Origin: Schistocephalus solidus
Lineage: Eukaryota > Platyhelminthes > Cestoda > Diphyllobothriidea > Diphyllobothriidae
Direction of reading: 5' to 3'
DNA length: 64,000 bases
Assembly: GCA_017591395.1 (NCBI GenBank)
Contig: WEDG01011822.1
Span: 1 to 64,000, forward strand
Shown here: in pieces, positions 11,259 to 22,914 of the stretch
How positions within the stretch are numbered: the stretch's first letter is position 1
Layout of the letters: the number at the start of each line of letters is the position of its first letter
Program-made: the position numbers and the translations under genes
The notes under the pieces: model-generated
What the model saw: the letters and a program-made list of their open reading frames with translations, nothing else
The model's database searches: none
What the model was told of the DNA's origin: nothing

Positions 11259-12238
11259 TTACCGCAGGTTGTCGTGGAGGCGCATGTGTCCTAATAGGCC
11301 CATGCGGTGTGTAAATGTGCGAAAGCAGTGAGGGCAGTGGAGGCGGGCCCGTCGACTGTATGTTGGAGCCTCAGGCACTGTTTCACCAGCCTCCGTGCGA
11401 TGGATTCGCAGGTGACCGACCAGGCTGATGCGTGAGTTGAAGTTGCAGGCGCATTGTTTGCAGGAGAAATCGGTAGAGGCTGGGAGGGTGTCATTCATGG
11501 TATTGGGGGTGGCAGTGGTGGTATGAATGGCAGGAGCGCAGGGTTTGCAAGGTGTATCAGTGTTGTGGGCATTGCAGTGAATTCCGCTGTCATGGATGCG
11601 CATGTGACCGAATAGGCCCATGCGATAAGTGAATGCGCGAGGACAGTGGAGGTGATGATCTCTGCTGTGTGTTGGTGCTCCAGGCACTGGTTCACCAGTC
11701 TGTGTAGGTGGATTCGCAAGTGACCGATCAGGCCGATGCGTGTGGTGAATGTGCGGTTGCATTGAGTACAGCTTAGGAGAGATTCCCCATCGCTGATGGT
11801 GGTGGTGGTATTGAAGGTCAGGGTGGTGGGGGTAACAGGCGATGAGTAGAGGGATGTGGTCTCTATGATGGTGGGAGTACTGGATTCGATGGCAGGAGTG
11901 AGGGTGAGGGAGTCTGAAGGAGGGTTGGCAGAATTTGACGTAAAAATTGGAATTGTCGGATTGTTGGTGCATTGCGTCCGAAGATGTCCAACCAGGCCGA
12001 TGCTCGCGCGCAAGATGCGTTGACAGCGCGGGCATGTTGGCAGGGCCTGGGCATCGACGGTATTGGTCAAGGGTGCTGGTGACTTTCGTGCCGCTCTTTT
12101 GGCCTTGGCCTCGGCGATCCGGTTGGCCTCATCGATTGCTGAACCAGTCTTTACGGATCTTCTCCATGCTGGTCTATCCAGGGCGAGGTCCTTCCAGATC
12201 GCCGGGTTGATTTGCAGTTGCTTCAGCGATTTCTTCAA
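11259..12238 (-). pseudogene. Zinc-finger region of copy A
   Basis: After a conserved basic linker (KKSLKQLQINPAIW) come five finger units separated by Ser/Thr/Pro-rich spacers. Finger 1, CPRCQRILRASIGLVGHLRT followed by QC, is a C2HC type. Finger 2 is CTQCNRTF..HLRIH. Finger 3 has lost its second cysteine (CPRAFTYRMGLFGHMRIH). Finger 4 is CKQCACNF..HLRIH and finger 5 CPHCFRTFTHRMGLLGHMRL. Fingers 2 and 4 resemble each other, as do 3 and 5, so a two-finger module was duplicated. The first two fingers are in the RT frame. A one-base deletion near 11,700 puts the rest in another frame. Presumed role: nucleic-acid binding in retrotransposition. Confidence 0.88.
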
Positions 12239-12436
12239 AGTGTCCTTGTAGCGTCGTTTATGACCTCCCTGCCGGCGAGAAACCGTAGCGACATCTCCGT
12301 AGAAAAGTCATTTGGGTAGTCACTCGTCGTCCATTTTTACCAGGTGGCCGCTCCATCGCAGTTGCACTTGCCTCAGTATGGCGTGGATGCTGAGGACTCC
12401 GGTCCGCTTCAGGACTTCCGTGTCCGGGATCCTGTC

Positions 12437-13618
12437 TTACCATCTCAGCTTCAGTATTCTGCGGAGGCAGCTGAGATGGACGTGATTCAGCTTCCTGGCT
12501 TGGTTCGAGTAGAGGGTCCAGGTTTCTTCTCCGTAAGTGAGTGTCGTTAATACGACGGCCTTGTTCATCTTCAGTTTGGTGTTCAGGTGAATACTGTGGA
12601 GATTCCACACGGAAGCTTGTGGCCTGCCGAAGGCCTGCTTAGCTTTGGAGATCCGTTTGGCAACCTCGTCATCGATTCTCGAATTGCGTGACAGCGTACT
12701 TCCTAGGTAAGCGAAGGTTCCCACGTTTTTGAGTTGAGCGCCGTTGACATTGATTCGAGGAGCATTGTATTCCGCGCTGGGTGGCGGCTGGTGCATGACA
12801 ACCGTTTTAGCTGTACTGATTGTTAATCCAAAATCGGCGCAGCCTGCGGAGAAGAGGTCCATGCTCCTGTGCATGTCCTCCTCCGTCACGGTGTTAAGGG
12901 CACATTCGTCCGCGAAGAGCAAGTCATGGACTGTAGTCGTAGACAGGCGCGTTGAAGCCTGCATACGCCGACTGTTAAAAAGGTGCCCGTCAGTTCTGTA
13001 GGCGATGCGGATACCAGGCTGCTCATCATGGTAGGCGTCCATCAGCATAGACGAGAACATGAAACTGAACAGGGTGGGAGCCAATAGGCAGCCCTGCTTC
13101 ACTCCGTTGGTCACTGCGAATGCTTTGGATACCGTCCCATTGTCAGTGACGCGCGCCGTCATCCCGTCATGAAACTGACGCACCATGTGCGTGAACCGCT
13201 CAGGACAACCAAATTTCTGCATGGCTTTCCACAGTCCGTCAAGGTTTACCGTGTCAAAGATTTTCGTTAGATCCACGAAGGTAGTGTGTAGGTGCGTTCG
13301 CATCTCCTGGCACTTCTCTTGTATCTGGCGAGTGGCAAAGATAATATCGGTTGTTCCGTGGTGTCGGCGGAAGCCACATTGGATTTCCGGGAGCAGGCCC
13401 TGCTCTAGGTGACCATTCAGACGATTGAGAAGGATACGGGCGAAGATCTTCCCGGCAATGTTGAGCAACGAGATGCCTCTGTGATTATCACAGAGTTGCC
13501 GGTTCCCCTTCCGTTTATAAAGATGGACGATGGTCACGTTTTTGAGCCTCATCTGGGAGATGACGAGGTGGTGATCTGTCCAACCATCGGCATCGCGGAT
13601 CGCCTTGGTTACCAGCAC
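12437..13618 (-). pseudogene. Reverse transcriptase of copy A
   Basis: The frame continues from the endonuclease end ([18 protein letters not shown]) straight into the RT at [17 protein letters not shown], because the connecting region is deleted. RT blocks follow in order: [33 protein letters not shown] (block A aspartate), [18 protein letters not shown] (block B), [11 protein letters not shown] (block C), VVMHQPPP, and a YLGSTLSRN thumb segment. Block C reads FADE where copy B has FADD, so a catalytic aspartate is lost. The frame stops at TAA 12437-12439 (Trp-Gln in the family). The sequence continues in the same frame beyond that stop. Confidence 0.9.
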
Positions 13619-13648
13619 GTCCTGTCGATCTCACCTCCGGACGAGAAC

Positions 13649-14329
13649 CTAGTCCAGCAGTTGCCAGCGCTGCGACCGAGGGTGCATGCACGTGGCCTTC
13701 TCCCGCGTCGGAAGGCGGAAGAAGGTGTTGGTCAGCAGGAGACGGTGTTCCACACACGTGCGCAGAAGAAAGAGGCCGTTATCGTTACAGCTACCGAGAC
13801 CGTGGGGACCCAGCACTCCCTGCCAGGCAGCCTGGTCCGTCCCGACGCGTACGTTGAAGTCACCAAGGACAATTAACTTGTCCACCTTCGACACAGTCAC
13901 CAGCAGGTCGTGCAGGTCCTCGTAGAATTTGTCCTTCGACACATCAGAGCTCGTCATTGTGGGAGCGTAGGCGCTGATGATGTTGGCGAACTGGTCTCCC
14001 CGAAGAGGCAGGCGGAGGCTCATCAGGCGATCATTGATATCCTGCGGCAGACAGGGCAGACGTCCCACGATGTCGTTCCGGATGGCAAAGGCAACACCAG
14101 CGTCGCGTCGCTCTGCCTTTGGCCGGCCGCTCCAGAAGAAGGCGTAGCCGGCACCCACCTCCTCCGGCTGACCCTGCTCAGAGAATCGGGTCTCGCTGGG
14201 AGCAGCAATGTCCACCCTGTAGCGCGTCAGCTCCCGAGCGACTAGCGCCGTCCTCCAATCCAGCCGGTTGCTCCTAGGATTGTATAAAAGGGAACGAGCT
14301 TTCCAGGCTGCTAGCGTGAGTGGACTCAC
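13649..14329 (-). pseudogene. Apurinic-type endonuclease domain of copy A
   Basis: A 226-codon frame with exonuclease-endonuclease-phosphatase fold motifs: PSETRF (metal-binding Glu), [20 protein letters not shown] (catalytic Asp-Asn), SCNDNG and NTFFRLP. After the stop, [10 protein letters not shown] carries the final Asp-His in the next open stretch. It would nick the genomic target to prime reverse transcription. The frame opens with GTG at 14327-14329 inside a conserved hairpin, and no obvious ATG is nearby. It ends at TAG 13649-13651, where copy B has a Tyr codon, so this stop is a recent nonsense change. Confidence 0.9.
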
Positions 14330-14342
14330 CCAAGCAGCCTGG
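14303..14342 (-). promoter_or_regulatory. Conserved 40-nt hairpin at the ORF start, copy A
   Basis: Same length, arms and inner palindrome as 54627-54666. The first codon of the open frame (14329) lies inside it. Confidence 0.7.
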
Positions 14343-14915
14343 AGAGTATGGCAAGGGGCATTGGGGCGGATGGTATTGTTGTTTGTTTGAGTTTTACGAC
14401 CGTTTGTTTTGTGATCTGCGAGCCGCGGCCGGCTGCAGTAGACGTGATAACCAGAATTTGCTTAGGGCTCCTTTTCTAGCCCCTTCCTCCGCGAGGAGGC
14501 AAGCAGTGCTGTCCCTACATAGGGCTGCTCGGACATCCCAGACGGCCGCCGAACACACTATGGGTCACGGTTTTGTTTAGTCGGAGAATAACCCGATTTA
14601 GCCTGGGCCGCCTACGAGGTTGCTGTCGCCCCCACCGTAGGACTTTTTGAGAGGGGGGAGGTGGGAAGTTCGGGAGTCAGACATACCGGGTGTGGAGGCA
14701 CACACAACACCGGAGACCCTCACCTGGTTTAGCCCGCCGGTCGTGACGGTTGCCCGGGGTGTGGCCGCTGGGAAGAATCCAGCTTCGAGGAGCCACAGGT
14801 GAGAGTTGGGTACCAGTTAGAGGCGGCCACAGGAGCATTCACCACCTGTACGAGACAAATGGAGAGACCAAATGCTATCTGTGTGGTGCTACCCCAAACT
14901 AGTACCCCTACACCC
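14330..14915 (-). mobile_element. 5' leader of copy A
   Basis: A 586-bp non-coding leader, collinear with 54051-54640 of copy B. Its first bases (GGGGTGTAGGGGTACTAGTT in sense) match the copy B start, TGGGTGTAGAAGTACTAGTT. This agreement, with target-site duplications on both copies, indicates that neither copy is truncated at its 5' end. Confidence 0.85.
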
Positions 14916-14926
14916 CTACGAAGTCC
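14916..14926 (+). repeat. Right target-site duplication of copy A
   Basis: Second copy of CTACGAAGTCC (the first is at 10384-10394), lying between the 5' end of copy A and the interrupted LINE. Confidence 0.92.
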
Positions 14927-15690
14927 CAAAGCTTCTAAATTAACTGTGAGTCTCCTTTGAGGTACTTTATCAAAGACCTTGCTAAGATCAACATAGATAA
15001 CGACCACAGAAAGATGATCAATTCGAAGAGATGCTAATAGACTAAGAAAAGACATGTGTCATTTTACACAAAAGCGATCGGGTAGGAAGCAATGTTGGGA
15101 AGCGCTAAGAAGTTGATTTGTTATGTTAAAATCTGTAATTTGTAGGGCACTTAGTTTTTCAAAGAACTTAGCAAGAAAAGATGTTTTATGAACACGGCGA
15201 TAATTTTAAACATCCGAGCGTAAACCACATTTAAACACTGGAATAATATTAGAGGTTTTCGAGTAAGCAGGAAAGAAAACATTCTCAAGAAAAACTGGGA
15301 ACACTTTGTTTAGCAAATGAGAAAAATCCCTTAGCTGTTTATAAGGGAATTTGGGATGTTGTCGGTTACAACTGACTGTGATTGATTAAATTGGCTTATC
15401 TGTTTCTGAATATTTGTAGGAACGAAATAAACGTTACTGAGCAACTCACGAGTTGTCAGGAGAATCAAAGGGATGGGATCGGTTTCAATGGTAAAATGTT
15501 TGGCAAAGAAGGAATTTAACATTTCTGATTTGTCCAAATCCTCTGTAAGGAAATTATTATTGCAATCGAGTAAGGGCGGACTGACTATGTGAGATTTAGC
15601 GGAAGAACGGAGGTGTAACACGTGAGCAACAGTCCTGGAAGTATTATAATTGCTAATGGCGAGAGATTCCTACGCCTAGCTCGTGTGATC
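14927..15690 (-). pseudogene. 5' half of the CR1/Jockey-like LINE interrupted by copy A
   Basis: The minus strand encodes an N-terminal RT region (SEMLNSFFAKHFTIETDPIP, about 15500) and RT block A (VVVIYVDLSKVFDKVPQRRL, about 14950-15010) ending LEALGLR at the insertion point. It aligns with 19,060-19,760 of the other copy. There are stops and frame changes in between. The sequence continues at 10394. Upstream of about 15,690 the similarity fades. Confidence 0.78.
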
Positions 15691-17170
15691 AACATTTTTT
15701 AAGCATAAAATGCGGTATATTTCCAGTAATTGTTAGCCGTCTTGGTTTGAGATGAAAGGGTATGCAGTACTCGCATGATAAATGGATTCAATGGACTCTC
15801 TTATGAAAATGAGGCTGCAGGGTCCCGAATGGATGTCAAATCTTATGTAAAATTTGGCACCCCTGTCTTCGAATTCAAGAGAGCAGACACAGAAGAGGCT
15901 GATGAATCTTAAATTTTGGAAAGGGAGGGTTTGGCGTAGCCTTGCATATCCATCAGGCGGTTGACTATCTTGGGGATTTGAGTGGCTGAAAAGAGATCAG
16001 AAGCGGGAAAATACACCGTGCCTCTGGTGCAAAGTTGTACATTGGGAATGCCTGACCGTTACGCAGAATAGGAAGGACAAAGACCGATGTTGAGACGAAC
16101 CCACCGTTTCGACGTATGATGCCTTAACACTGAAGATTCTGCAATCGAAGACAGAGAATCCAGTTAGGTAGGCAAGCCTTCAGCGAAACAGCGAGTTTAG
16201 AAACATCATCAGAAGCAGATGCACCAAGCGTATCCACCAGGCAAGTGTAAGCCGTAGTTCAGGACCCCAAGGATTTGTCCGATTGCGGTCAATCGGTGAA
16301 GATATAAATATCGACTACAACCTTCAGACCTGGTCACAAATAAAAAGAGGAATTGGGAGCCATTTGAGAGTATACTTTATTCTGTACAGAGATAATGGAG
16401 AACAGGTTGGAACAAGTTTGCTCCTGGATGGCACACACGTACGGTGCCATGAGAGAGGGGCAGCCGTTGCAGCACCTTGAACGAGTACATGTCCAGGTGG
16501 ACCTTAAGAATGATTAGTCAGTTTAGATAATTTTGATTGGCCTAGAACCAGACTGCCATTCATATGCACACGTAAGTGCACACAAGATTCGCGGTATTGC
16601 AACAGGCGCCCAGACTATGCCAATTACATTCACATATGCCTCGTGAATATGACACAGGCCTTGGACACGATTGACTCAATGGAGTTTTCAACCCATGTTA
16701 CACTTCGAATATTCAGAATTATCTAAAGGCATGGTAAGACAACATCATGACACGTCATGGACTACTGATAAACACTAGAAACACTCATATTCATATAGTT
16801 GTGTTCTCGTTCTCCTTTTGTTCTGTTTCATGTTGCTGGACTCCTATTGTGCGTTGCGGCCTGGAATTAATGTGAATGGTGAAAGACTGATCATATGTTT
16901 ATCGAAGGTGAAAGTATTGGAGACCAGTGCCCACGACCGTTTATTCGTGAACAACTGTGGGTTAAGTAGCATGACATGAAGGCGTGCTTTTTATCTCCAA
17001 GTGTGGAAACTTTGGACTGGCCATCAGAGGACAATGGTTAAGAACTACACGATAACTACCGAAGAGTGCAACGAGTGCCTTTTGAAATAGTCTCGCTTCT
17101 CTCGATAAAACACAATATCTGGCAAGTGAAAATTTCAAACATGTTTCAATTAGTCAAAACAGTGACTAGA
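15691..17170. other. Unassigned spacer
   Basis: No recognised domain, RNA gene or repeat. The longest frame is 65 codons (16283-16480 plus). Confidence 0.45.
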
Positions 17171-17177
17171 AAAGATA

Positions 17178-20100
17178 ATAAATAAATATAAATATAAATT
17201 GTATATTTAAGGGCCAGAGGGCCACCTTATTACATACGTAGTATCACGGTGTAAATAAATACAAAGAGGATAATTGCTGCACTATATGAACAGCTATATG
17301 AACATATGAACGTATGGTAGGCATATCCGATTCAGAAGGATTTGCCATTTTTAAAACAAGAGCAAAAAATCTGTGGAATATACGCTAAACTAGAAAAGAA
17401 GCAGTAACAAAACTCTTACGGTGAAATCGGGGCGAAGTTTGGCAAGCCGCCAATTAAAAAAACTAGGATAAAAACTGCATCTCTAATGAATACATAGCTA
17501 GATTTGATAGGATTGGTAAGATGCAAAGGGATAGTACTGTGATGTTGCTGACAACCCATGAGGGTTCGGAACGCTCCTTGTCGGGTGAGAGATATTTTAA
17601 CAGCCAGAGCTACTGCCTATATCCACCAGTGGAGGTGAGAGAGGAGGAACTCATCGTGCACAACAGGGTCGAAACGAAGAGGGGAAAGTAGAGGTCATGA
17701 GATCATTATCGAGATGCGACCTTGCTGACTGCATAGTCCACCAATCAAAGAAGCAAAAACCATCAGAACCCACCTTGATCATCAACTGAACCCGGAGACC
17801 ATCGTCGGGGTTGCAAAATCGGAGAAAAGTATCAAGGTTGTCAAGAGTTGACGATTCTAGTTAAAAAGGAAGGGACGAAGAAGTGAATGCGAAGATTGAC
17901 TCTGCAGAGGATGATGGAGACATTTTTAGAAACCAATATAATATCAAGGGAACTGCCTCAAAGACCAGGAGGACCCTTTTCGAAATCCCAAATGTGCGAG
18001 TTTTGGAAGGAAACAGAGAATAAAAACTTTATATCTTCCGATGTTAAATGTTTGCGTAATTTGATTTTGAAAATATCTAATGTAGACGACAACCTAATTT
18101 CCAGTCGAAGATTATTCCATATGAAAGCATATTTGGAGGCAAAAAACTGAGAAAGGTTAGTTGTGGAGCTAAGGGGTGGTGAAATGATCATGGAGGAATT
18201 ACGAGTGGCATACGGTCGATCTACCGGAGTGAGAGCGTTAATTCCTGGGATATTTGGGCTAGAGTTAACGCGAAACAGGAAGGAGAGACAGGCTTCGAGT
18301 CTTCTAACCCACAGAAAGTTAATGTTTGCTAACTGGCACCTATCCGTATAAGAGATACTGGATCCAGGAAGAGAAAATAGTCTTCGAGTAAAAACCCTCT
18401 GAACTTTTTCAATCTTACTGCGGTCAGAGGCGTTCATCAGTCAAAAGAGGGGACATCAGTACTCTAGGATGGGAAGAAATTAACATGCGGTACAGGTTTA
18501 ACTTTATTTATGGAAGGAAAATATTATGTGACATAAAACCACAAATTCGATATGCATGGGGCAATATTGCTAGCTTATTCGCGTAACATAGACCTAAATC
18601 TCTTATGGTTGCTCGTTCTAAAAGTGTACTATTTTGAAATACTAGGGGCCTAGGAAGTTTGGTGGGGCCAAAACACATGAAACTACTCTTAGATGTAGAA
18701 AATTCCATCTGCCAACTAGAGCTCCAACGTGAGAGCGTTCGTAGATCAGTGTTGATTTTATCAACGCAACTATTGGCAGTGTCTTTAGAAAATGAATAAA
18801 TGCACTTAAGATCGTCAGTGTATACGAAGTTTTGTGAATTTGTGAGTAAATTTGAAATTTTGTTTATGTACAGAATGAAGAGAAGGGGACCTAGAACCGT
18901 GCCTTGAAAAAACGCCACTAGTGATCGGCTGAGTCACTGAATAGCTATTACCTACTAAGACCATCTGGCTTCGGTTAGACAAGTAGGAACCAATGAAGTC
19001 AAGGAGAGGAGGCCGGACGCCGAGGGCTTCCAGTTTCACCAGAAGACGTCTGTGCGGTACCTTGTCAAAGGCTTTGTGCAGGTCAAAGTAGATCACAACC
19101 ACTGACTGCTGCTCATTATGAAGGGAAGTGATGAGGTTAAGAAAAGCTAAGTGACACATTTCGCATGATCTCCCAGGTAAAAACCATATTGCGAGTCGCC
19201 TAAGAGCTTATTGTATAGGCAAAAGTCAAGAATTTGATTAAAAATAATTTTTTCAAGAAGTTTTCCTAGAGCCGGGTTTTGTGAATGACTCAATAATTAT
19301 TTACGTCCGAACGAGATCCCGACTTGAAGACAGGAAGAATAATAAATGTCTTCCATTAGTCAGAAAGAATCCGTTTATAAGGTTAACTGAATATATATGG
19401 CTAAGCAATCGGGGGAAGCTCGGCACTCTCTTAATAGCTGAGTTTGGAATACCATCAGTCACCGATGAGTGCGAGTTTTTTTAGACGAATTATTTGCTTA
19501 CGAATTATTTCCAAGGAGAATTCAATGGTAATTATAACATTGAATGATGATGTCTGAAACGTCGGAACCGGTTCAGATTCCATCGTAAGATGATTCGCAA
19601 AGAACGCACTAAACAATTCTGCCTTGTCAGCACCTTCGTGAACGAAGTTCGTAGCTTCATTTAGTAATGGAGGAATTTCATAACCTCGTTTGGAGGAGGA
19701 TCGACGGTGGAACAGTTGAGCAACATATTTTTCAGAGTTTGGCTCTCTGAGTGTGCAAGATTCCCTCTATAGGTCGCGTGCAAGACGAATCTTAGAGGCT
19801 CATTCAAAAATCTCTGCAATCCTAAAATGTACAGATAACGAACTAGTATATTGATTTTTTAACTGCTTCCTCAATTTCTTTAGTCTTGGCAAATGAACGT
19901 GAGGAACGGTGGATTCTGAAGCGTAGGGCTTGAAAATTTTGGTTGGCACAAATTCCAGGATGTTATTTAAAACGACTGACGTGAAGTCACAAAGACTTGC
20001 GGCATCTTTCATGGAGGAGAGATGCTGCCAGTCCAATGAGTCCAAAAAGTTATTATTTAAGCTCGTATCTGCGAGGTCAAATGCATGATAGGTATGAACA

Positions 20101-20350
20101 GCGCTAGAATTTTCGGATGAGACAATCGGAAGGCAACAGTGACTTAATGTATGGTCACTTTGGAAGAGGCCCTGCTTAAAATCAATGAAGAGGGGAGCAA
20201 TGTAATGTGTGAAAACCAGGTCTAAAATATGCTTGTCTCTCGTTGAAGAACGGACAGGCTGGGAATATAAAGTAAATGCTGGAGAGTTAGGAGGTTTCCC
20301 AACTGTAATGAAATTTTTTGGAAATTAAGTTCGGCACTGTGAAAAGGTTT
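17178..20350 (-). pseudogene. CR1/Jockey-like LINE, decayed
   Basis: In the minus direction: the end of an endonuclease domain and linker (20,330-19,800; SLDWQHLSSMKDAASLCDF), an RT N-terminal region (19,760-19,500), RT block A (IYFDLHKAFDKVPHRRLL, 19,050-19,110), block B (QGTVLGPLLFILYIN, about 18,860-18,905), block C as VYTDDLK (about 18,810-18,840), a thumb segment, and a C-terminal region (18437-17958; RSKIEKVQRVFTRRLFSLPG). Frames are interrupted several times. An AT-rich tail of ATTTAT-like repeats at 17178-17205 probably marks the 3' end. It is the same family as the element split by copy A. Confidence 0.8.
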
Positions 20351-21110
20351 GATTTTAACCTGTCCTTAGGCGATAGGTTGAATTTGCCACCACGGCCAAC
20401 CTCAGAGGTCACCCCAAAAAGTGTGTGTTCAATAGGCAACACTGGATGTGCGCAAGTTAACATCTCTGTCTGAATGTTTAAACCCTAGAATGCATTTGGC
20501 GCAAATGTTTTGATGTTACCATCAACGGAAGCTTTCAATTGAACCTTGAACCTTCCAAAATGAGCCGTATTGATAAGAGAATGAAGTCCATGTTTCATAT
20601 TTACGCTCAAATTTTCATATATGTATAGTCCCGTTTGAAGTATTCCAGCCCGTATGGTTTCTCTGTACACTGCACCAAATTTTAAATTTTGAAAAAGGTA
20701 CTCAGAGGCCCACGCCTATTTCCCTTAATCAACTGAACTGAAGTGAAACGAACGTTTTGTAATTTAGGTCACCTCAATAGTTAAGACAGATAAGGGCATC
20801 AGCTAGGATGCTCCGGTTAGTTACTCCAGGCTCCATCACGAACTGTTAGCCAGGGAATGCGCATGTGAAATATTCCCTGTACGTCAATATTTGATCCATT
20901 CCAGTGTTAAAGAAAACAAAACCTAAGTGCGGAGCCCAGGAATTCGGCTTTTGGTGTTGGAAGATCAGTGATTTTAACCGTTACAAGACCGCATCGGTTG
21001 CAAGCTCAAAAATTAGCAAGTCCATAATTTTGCCTTCCACCTGCCAGTAGACAGTTTCGTCAAAGGTAATGGAGGTTTTTAGATAAAAGCTCAGAATTTC
21101 ATTGAACATT
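20351..21110. other. Unassigned; contains a plus-strand LINE terminus near 20690-20745
   Basis: No gene is recognised. The segment AGAGGCCCACGCCTATTTCC followed by AACTGAACTGAAGTG (20706-20745) resembles, in opposite orientation, the LINE 3' end at 22358-22410 (GGATTTCAAAGGCGTGAGCC then ACTGAACTGAACTG). A 5'-truncated LINE copy on the plus strand may therefore end here. Confidence 0.4.
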
Positions 21111-21111
21111 G

Positions 21112-21674
21112 TATATTTCTTTTTGTATATTTTGTATATTTTGAAGGGTTACAGGCATTGCCCTTGATGACCCTATTAATGTTAAGTTATCATTGCATGT
21201 GTACAGTCAATATAAAATGTTGTACATTTTAAAATGTTTGAGTCAAAGCATAAGATAACTTCAAATGCGTTTTTCACAGCCATAGGCGAAACATTGTGGA
21301 AGAAAAAGTAGAGCCCGAAAGATTTTTAAAAAGGCTGGTTTTAAGAAATCATGCTGTGACAGTCGTCTTTTGTCAAATACAATGCAATCAAGCCTTCTTT
21401 TAAAATCAATAATGCTTTCAGAGGTAACCATCTCGCTTGGTAACGAGTTCCAAGGTCGAACCACTCGTTGGCTGAAACAAAACTTTCTGAGGTTCAATCG
21501 CGTGCGTTCGCTATTAACCTTGTAAGGATGACCACGCAGATCAGTTGTGCAGGCAAAGTCGAAGGAATCCTCCGATCTCAGGGTGGAATCATGGCCCCGG
21601 ATAATCCAGAATGTCCAGAGCAGGCTACACCGTAAGTGCCTGTAGGAAAGAGGAAATAAGTCAAGCTTTTTCAA
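21112..21674 (-). pseudogene. 3' fragment of a CR1-like LINE
   Basis: Minus-strand frame 21674-21261 gives the C-terminal portion of a CR1-like ORF2 (LDLFPLSYRHLRCSLL, TDLRGHPYKVNSERTRLNLR, RVVRPWNSLPSEMV), downstream of the RT core. It is followed by a 3' UTR and a tail of repeated TATACAAAA-like units (21112-21144). The RT core is absent. This is a different subfamily from the 17-20 kb copy. Confidence 0.78.
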
Positions 21675-22357
21675 TCTGTCATGGCCCGTTTTATTTGCTC
21701 CTCCGTTTCATCAAAATTATGTTACAGCAGCAACAAATACGTTGACAGCCAAATCCATGGGAATAAAAGGAAACAGGGATAATTCACGAACGAATACCAC
21801 AGCTTCCTTTTGCAGGGAATTTACCATGTACTTAAAAAACTGACTTGTATGTCCGAAACAGTAGTCCGAAATTAGAGATACCGGAAAAACCAATTTGGTA
21901 GTCCGAAAGATGGAGCGCCCGTAAGTGATACGATAAGGCTGGGGGAGGGTCATTGCATTGCATCCGAGTTCTCCATTGTCAGTTATATAGCTGGATGGAA
22001 CACACCCCACCAAAAATTTTATACGTAAATCAAATGTAACTCTATGCCTAAATTGACTCTGTGAATATCATGCAATAAATACTGGAATCAGCCTTGCGCT
22101 GACATATGCATTCAATCTAAGATACCGTTGTCCGTTGCTAATGCCATAAATTTGTTTTAAATTGGCTATTATATCAGGCTTTGACGTTTTTACTTCACAC
22201 AATTTAGGCCTGGAAGTTTCTGTAGGAGAGAAAGGGAAAAAAATGTTTCTGGCTTCATAAAACCGGGGCAAATCCAGAATTGAAACCAGCCTTCGTAGTT
22301 CGTCCCAGTTTATTTAGTTAATATACCTTGAATATCCCGAAATGGCCTTAAGCATAC
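21675..22357. other. Unassigned spacer
   Basis: Frames at 21717-22013 and 22068-22271 (minus) show no recognisable domain. Nothing else is seen. Confidence 0.4.
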
Positions 22358-22914
22358 AGTTCAGTTCAGTTCAGTGTATTTGAGAAAAATAGGCTCACGC
22401 CTTTGAAATCCCTATTTGATACAGAAAGTCGGAAGAATAATAAGCAATGTAAAACAAGTTACAGTCAAGTGAATGCAGGCAGATTTACGTGGTACACGGA
22501 CATTGTTAAGGTAAAGTAGTCACATAATCTTCCTGGTGCAGCAACATATGTATGTCAAGCCGATGTTTAAATATATCCATAGACTGGGACATTACAATCG
22601 CCTCAGGTAGGTTATTCCACGGTTTCAAGACACGGTTGGTGAAAAAAATACTTCCTCACATCCAATCTTACTTGGGGCACACTTAGTTTGAATGGATGAC
22701 CTCAGAGATTATTCGTAGTAGCAAGTTGGAAAAAGTCATCACATAGGAGGGCGCAATCCATGCCACGCACGATACGGAAGGTTTGTATCAAGTCTCCTCG
22801 CAACTGCCTATAACTCAGAGGATAGAGCTGCAGATTGCCGCGGGTTTGTTCCTTGGGATGCCAGTACGGGCTTGTTAGAGCACCAAAGATGGGAGGATGT
22901 GATTTGTGATTCAT
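22358..22914 (-). pseudogene. 3' fragment of a CR1-like LINE with pentanucleotide tail
   Basis: Minus-strand C-terminal ORF2 segment (LQLYPLSYRQLRGDLIQTFR, IVRGMDCALL, FFQLATTNNL), with a broken continuation (RLDVRKYFF) down to about 22,590. A 3' UTR ends in ACTGAACTGAACTGAACTG at 22358-22376. It is closely related to the copies at 34.7 and 21.4 kb. The 5' portion is missing, as is usual for truncated LINE insertions. Confidence 0.8.

Larger units (their letters stand above)
10395..14915 (-). mobile_element. RTE-like non-LTR retrotransposon with C-terminal zinc fingers, copy A (nested)
   Basis: A 4,521-bp element on the minus strand, bounded by an 11-bp target-site duplication. In its sense direction it has a 5' leader (14915-14330), a single frame coding for an apurinic-type endonuclease (14329-13649), RT (13618-12437) and zinc fingers (12238-11259), then a tail of about 860 bp (11258-10395) ending in a hairpin. 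Compared with copy B it lacks about 830 nt between endonuclease and RT. Endonuclease, RT and the first two fingers share one frame. It is broken by TAG at 13649-13651, TAA at 12437-12439, two TGA codons near 12,310-12,330 and a one-base loss near 11,700. It has no poly(A) tail. It is inserted in an older LINE. Confidence 0.93.

Noticed and set aside
12744..14245. Plus-strand frames opposite copy A
   Set aside because: Antisense shadows of the endonuclease/RT coding strand. The same antisense frames recur opposite copy B.
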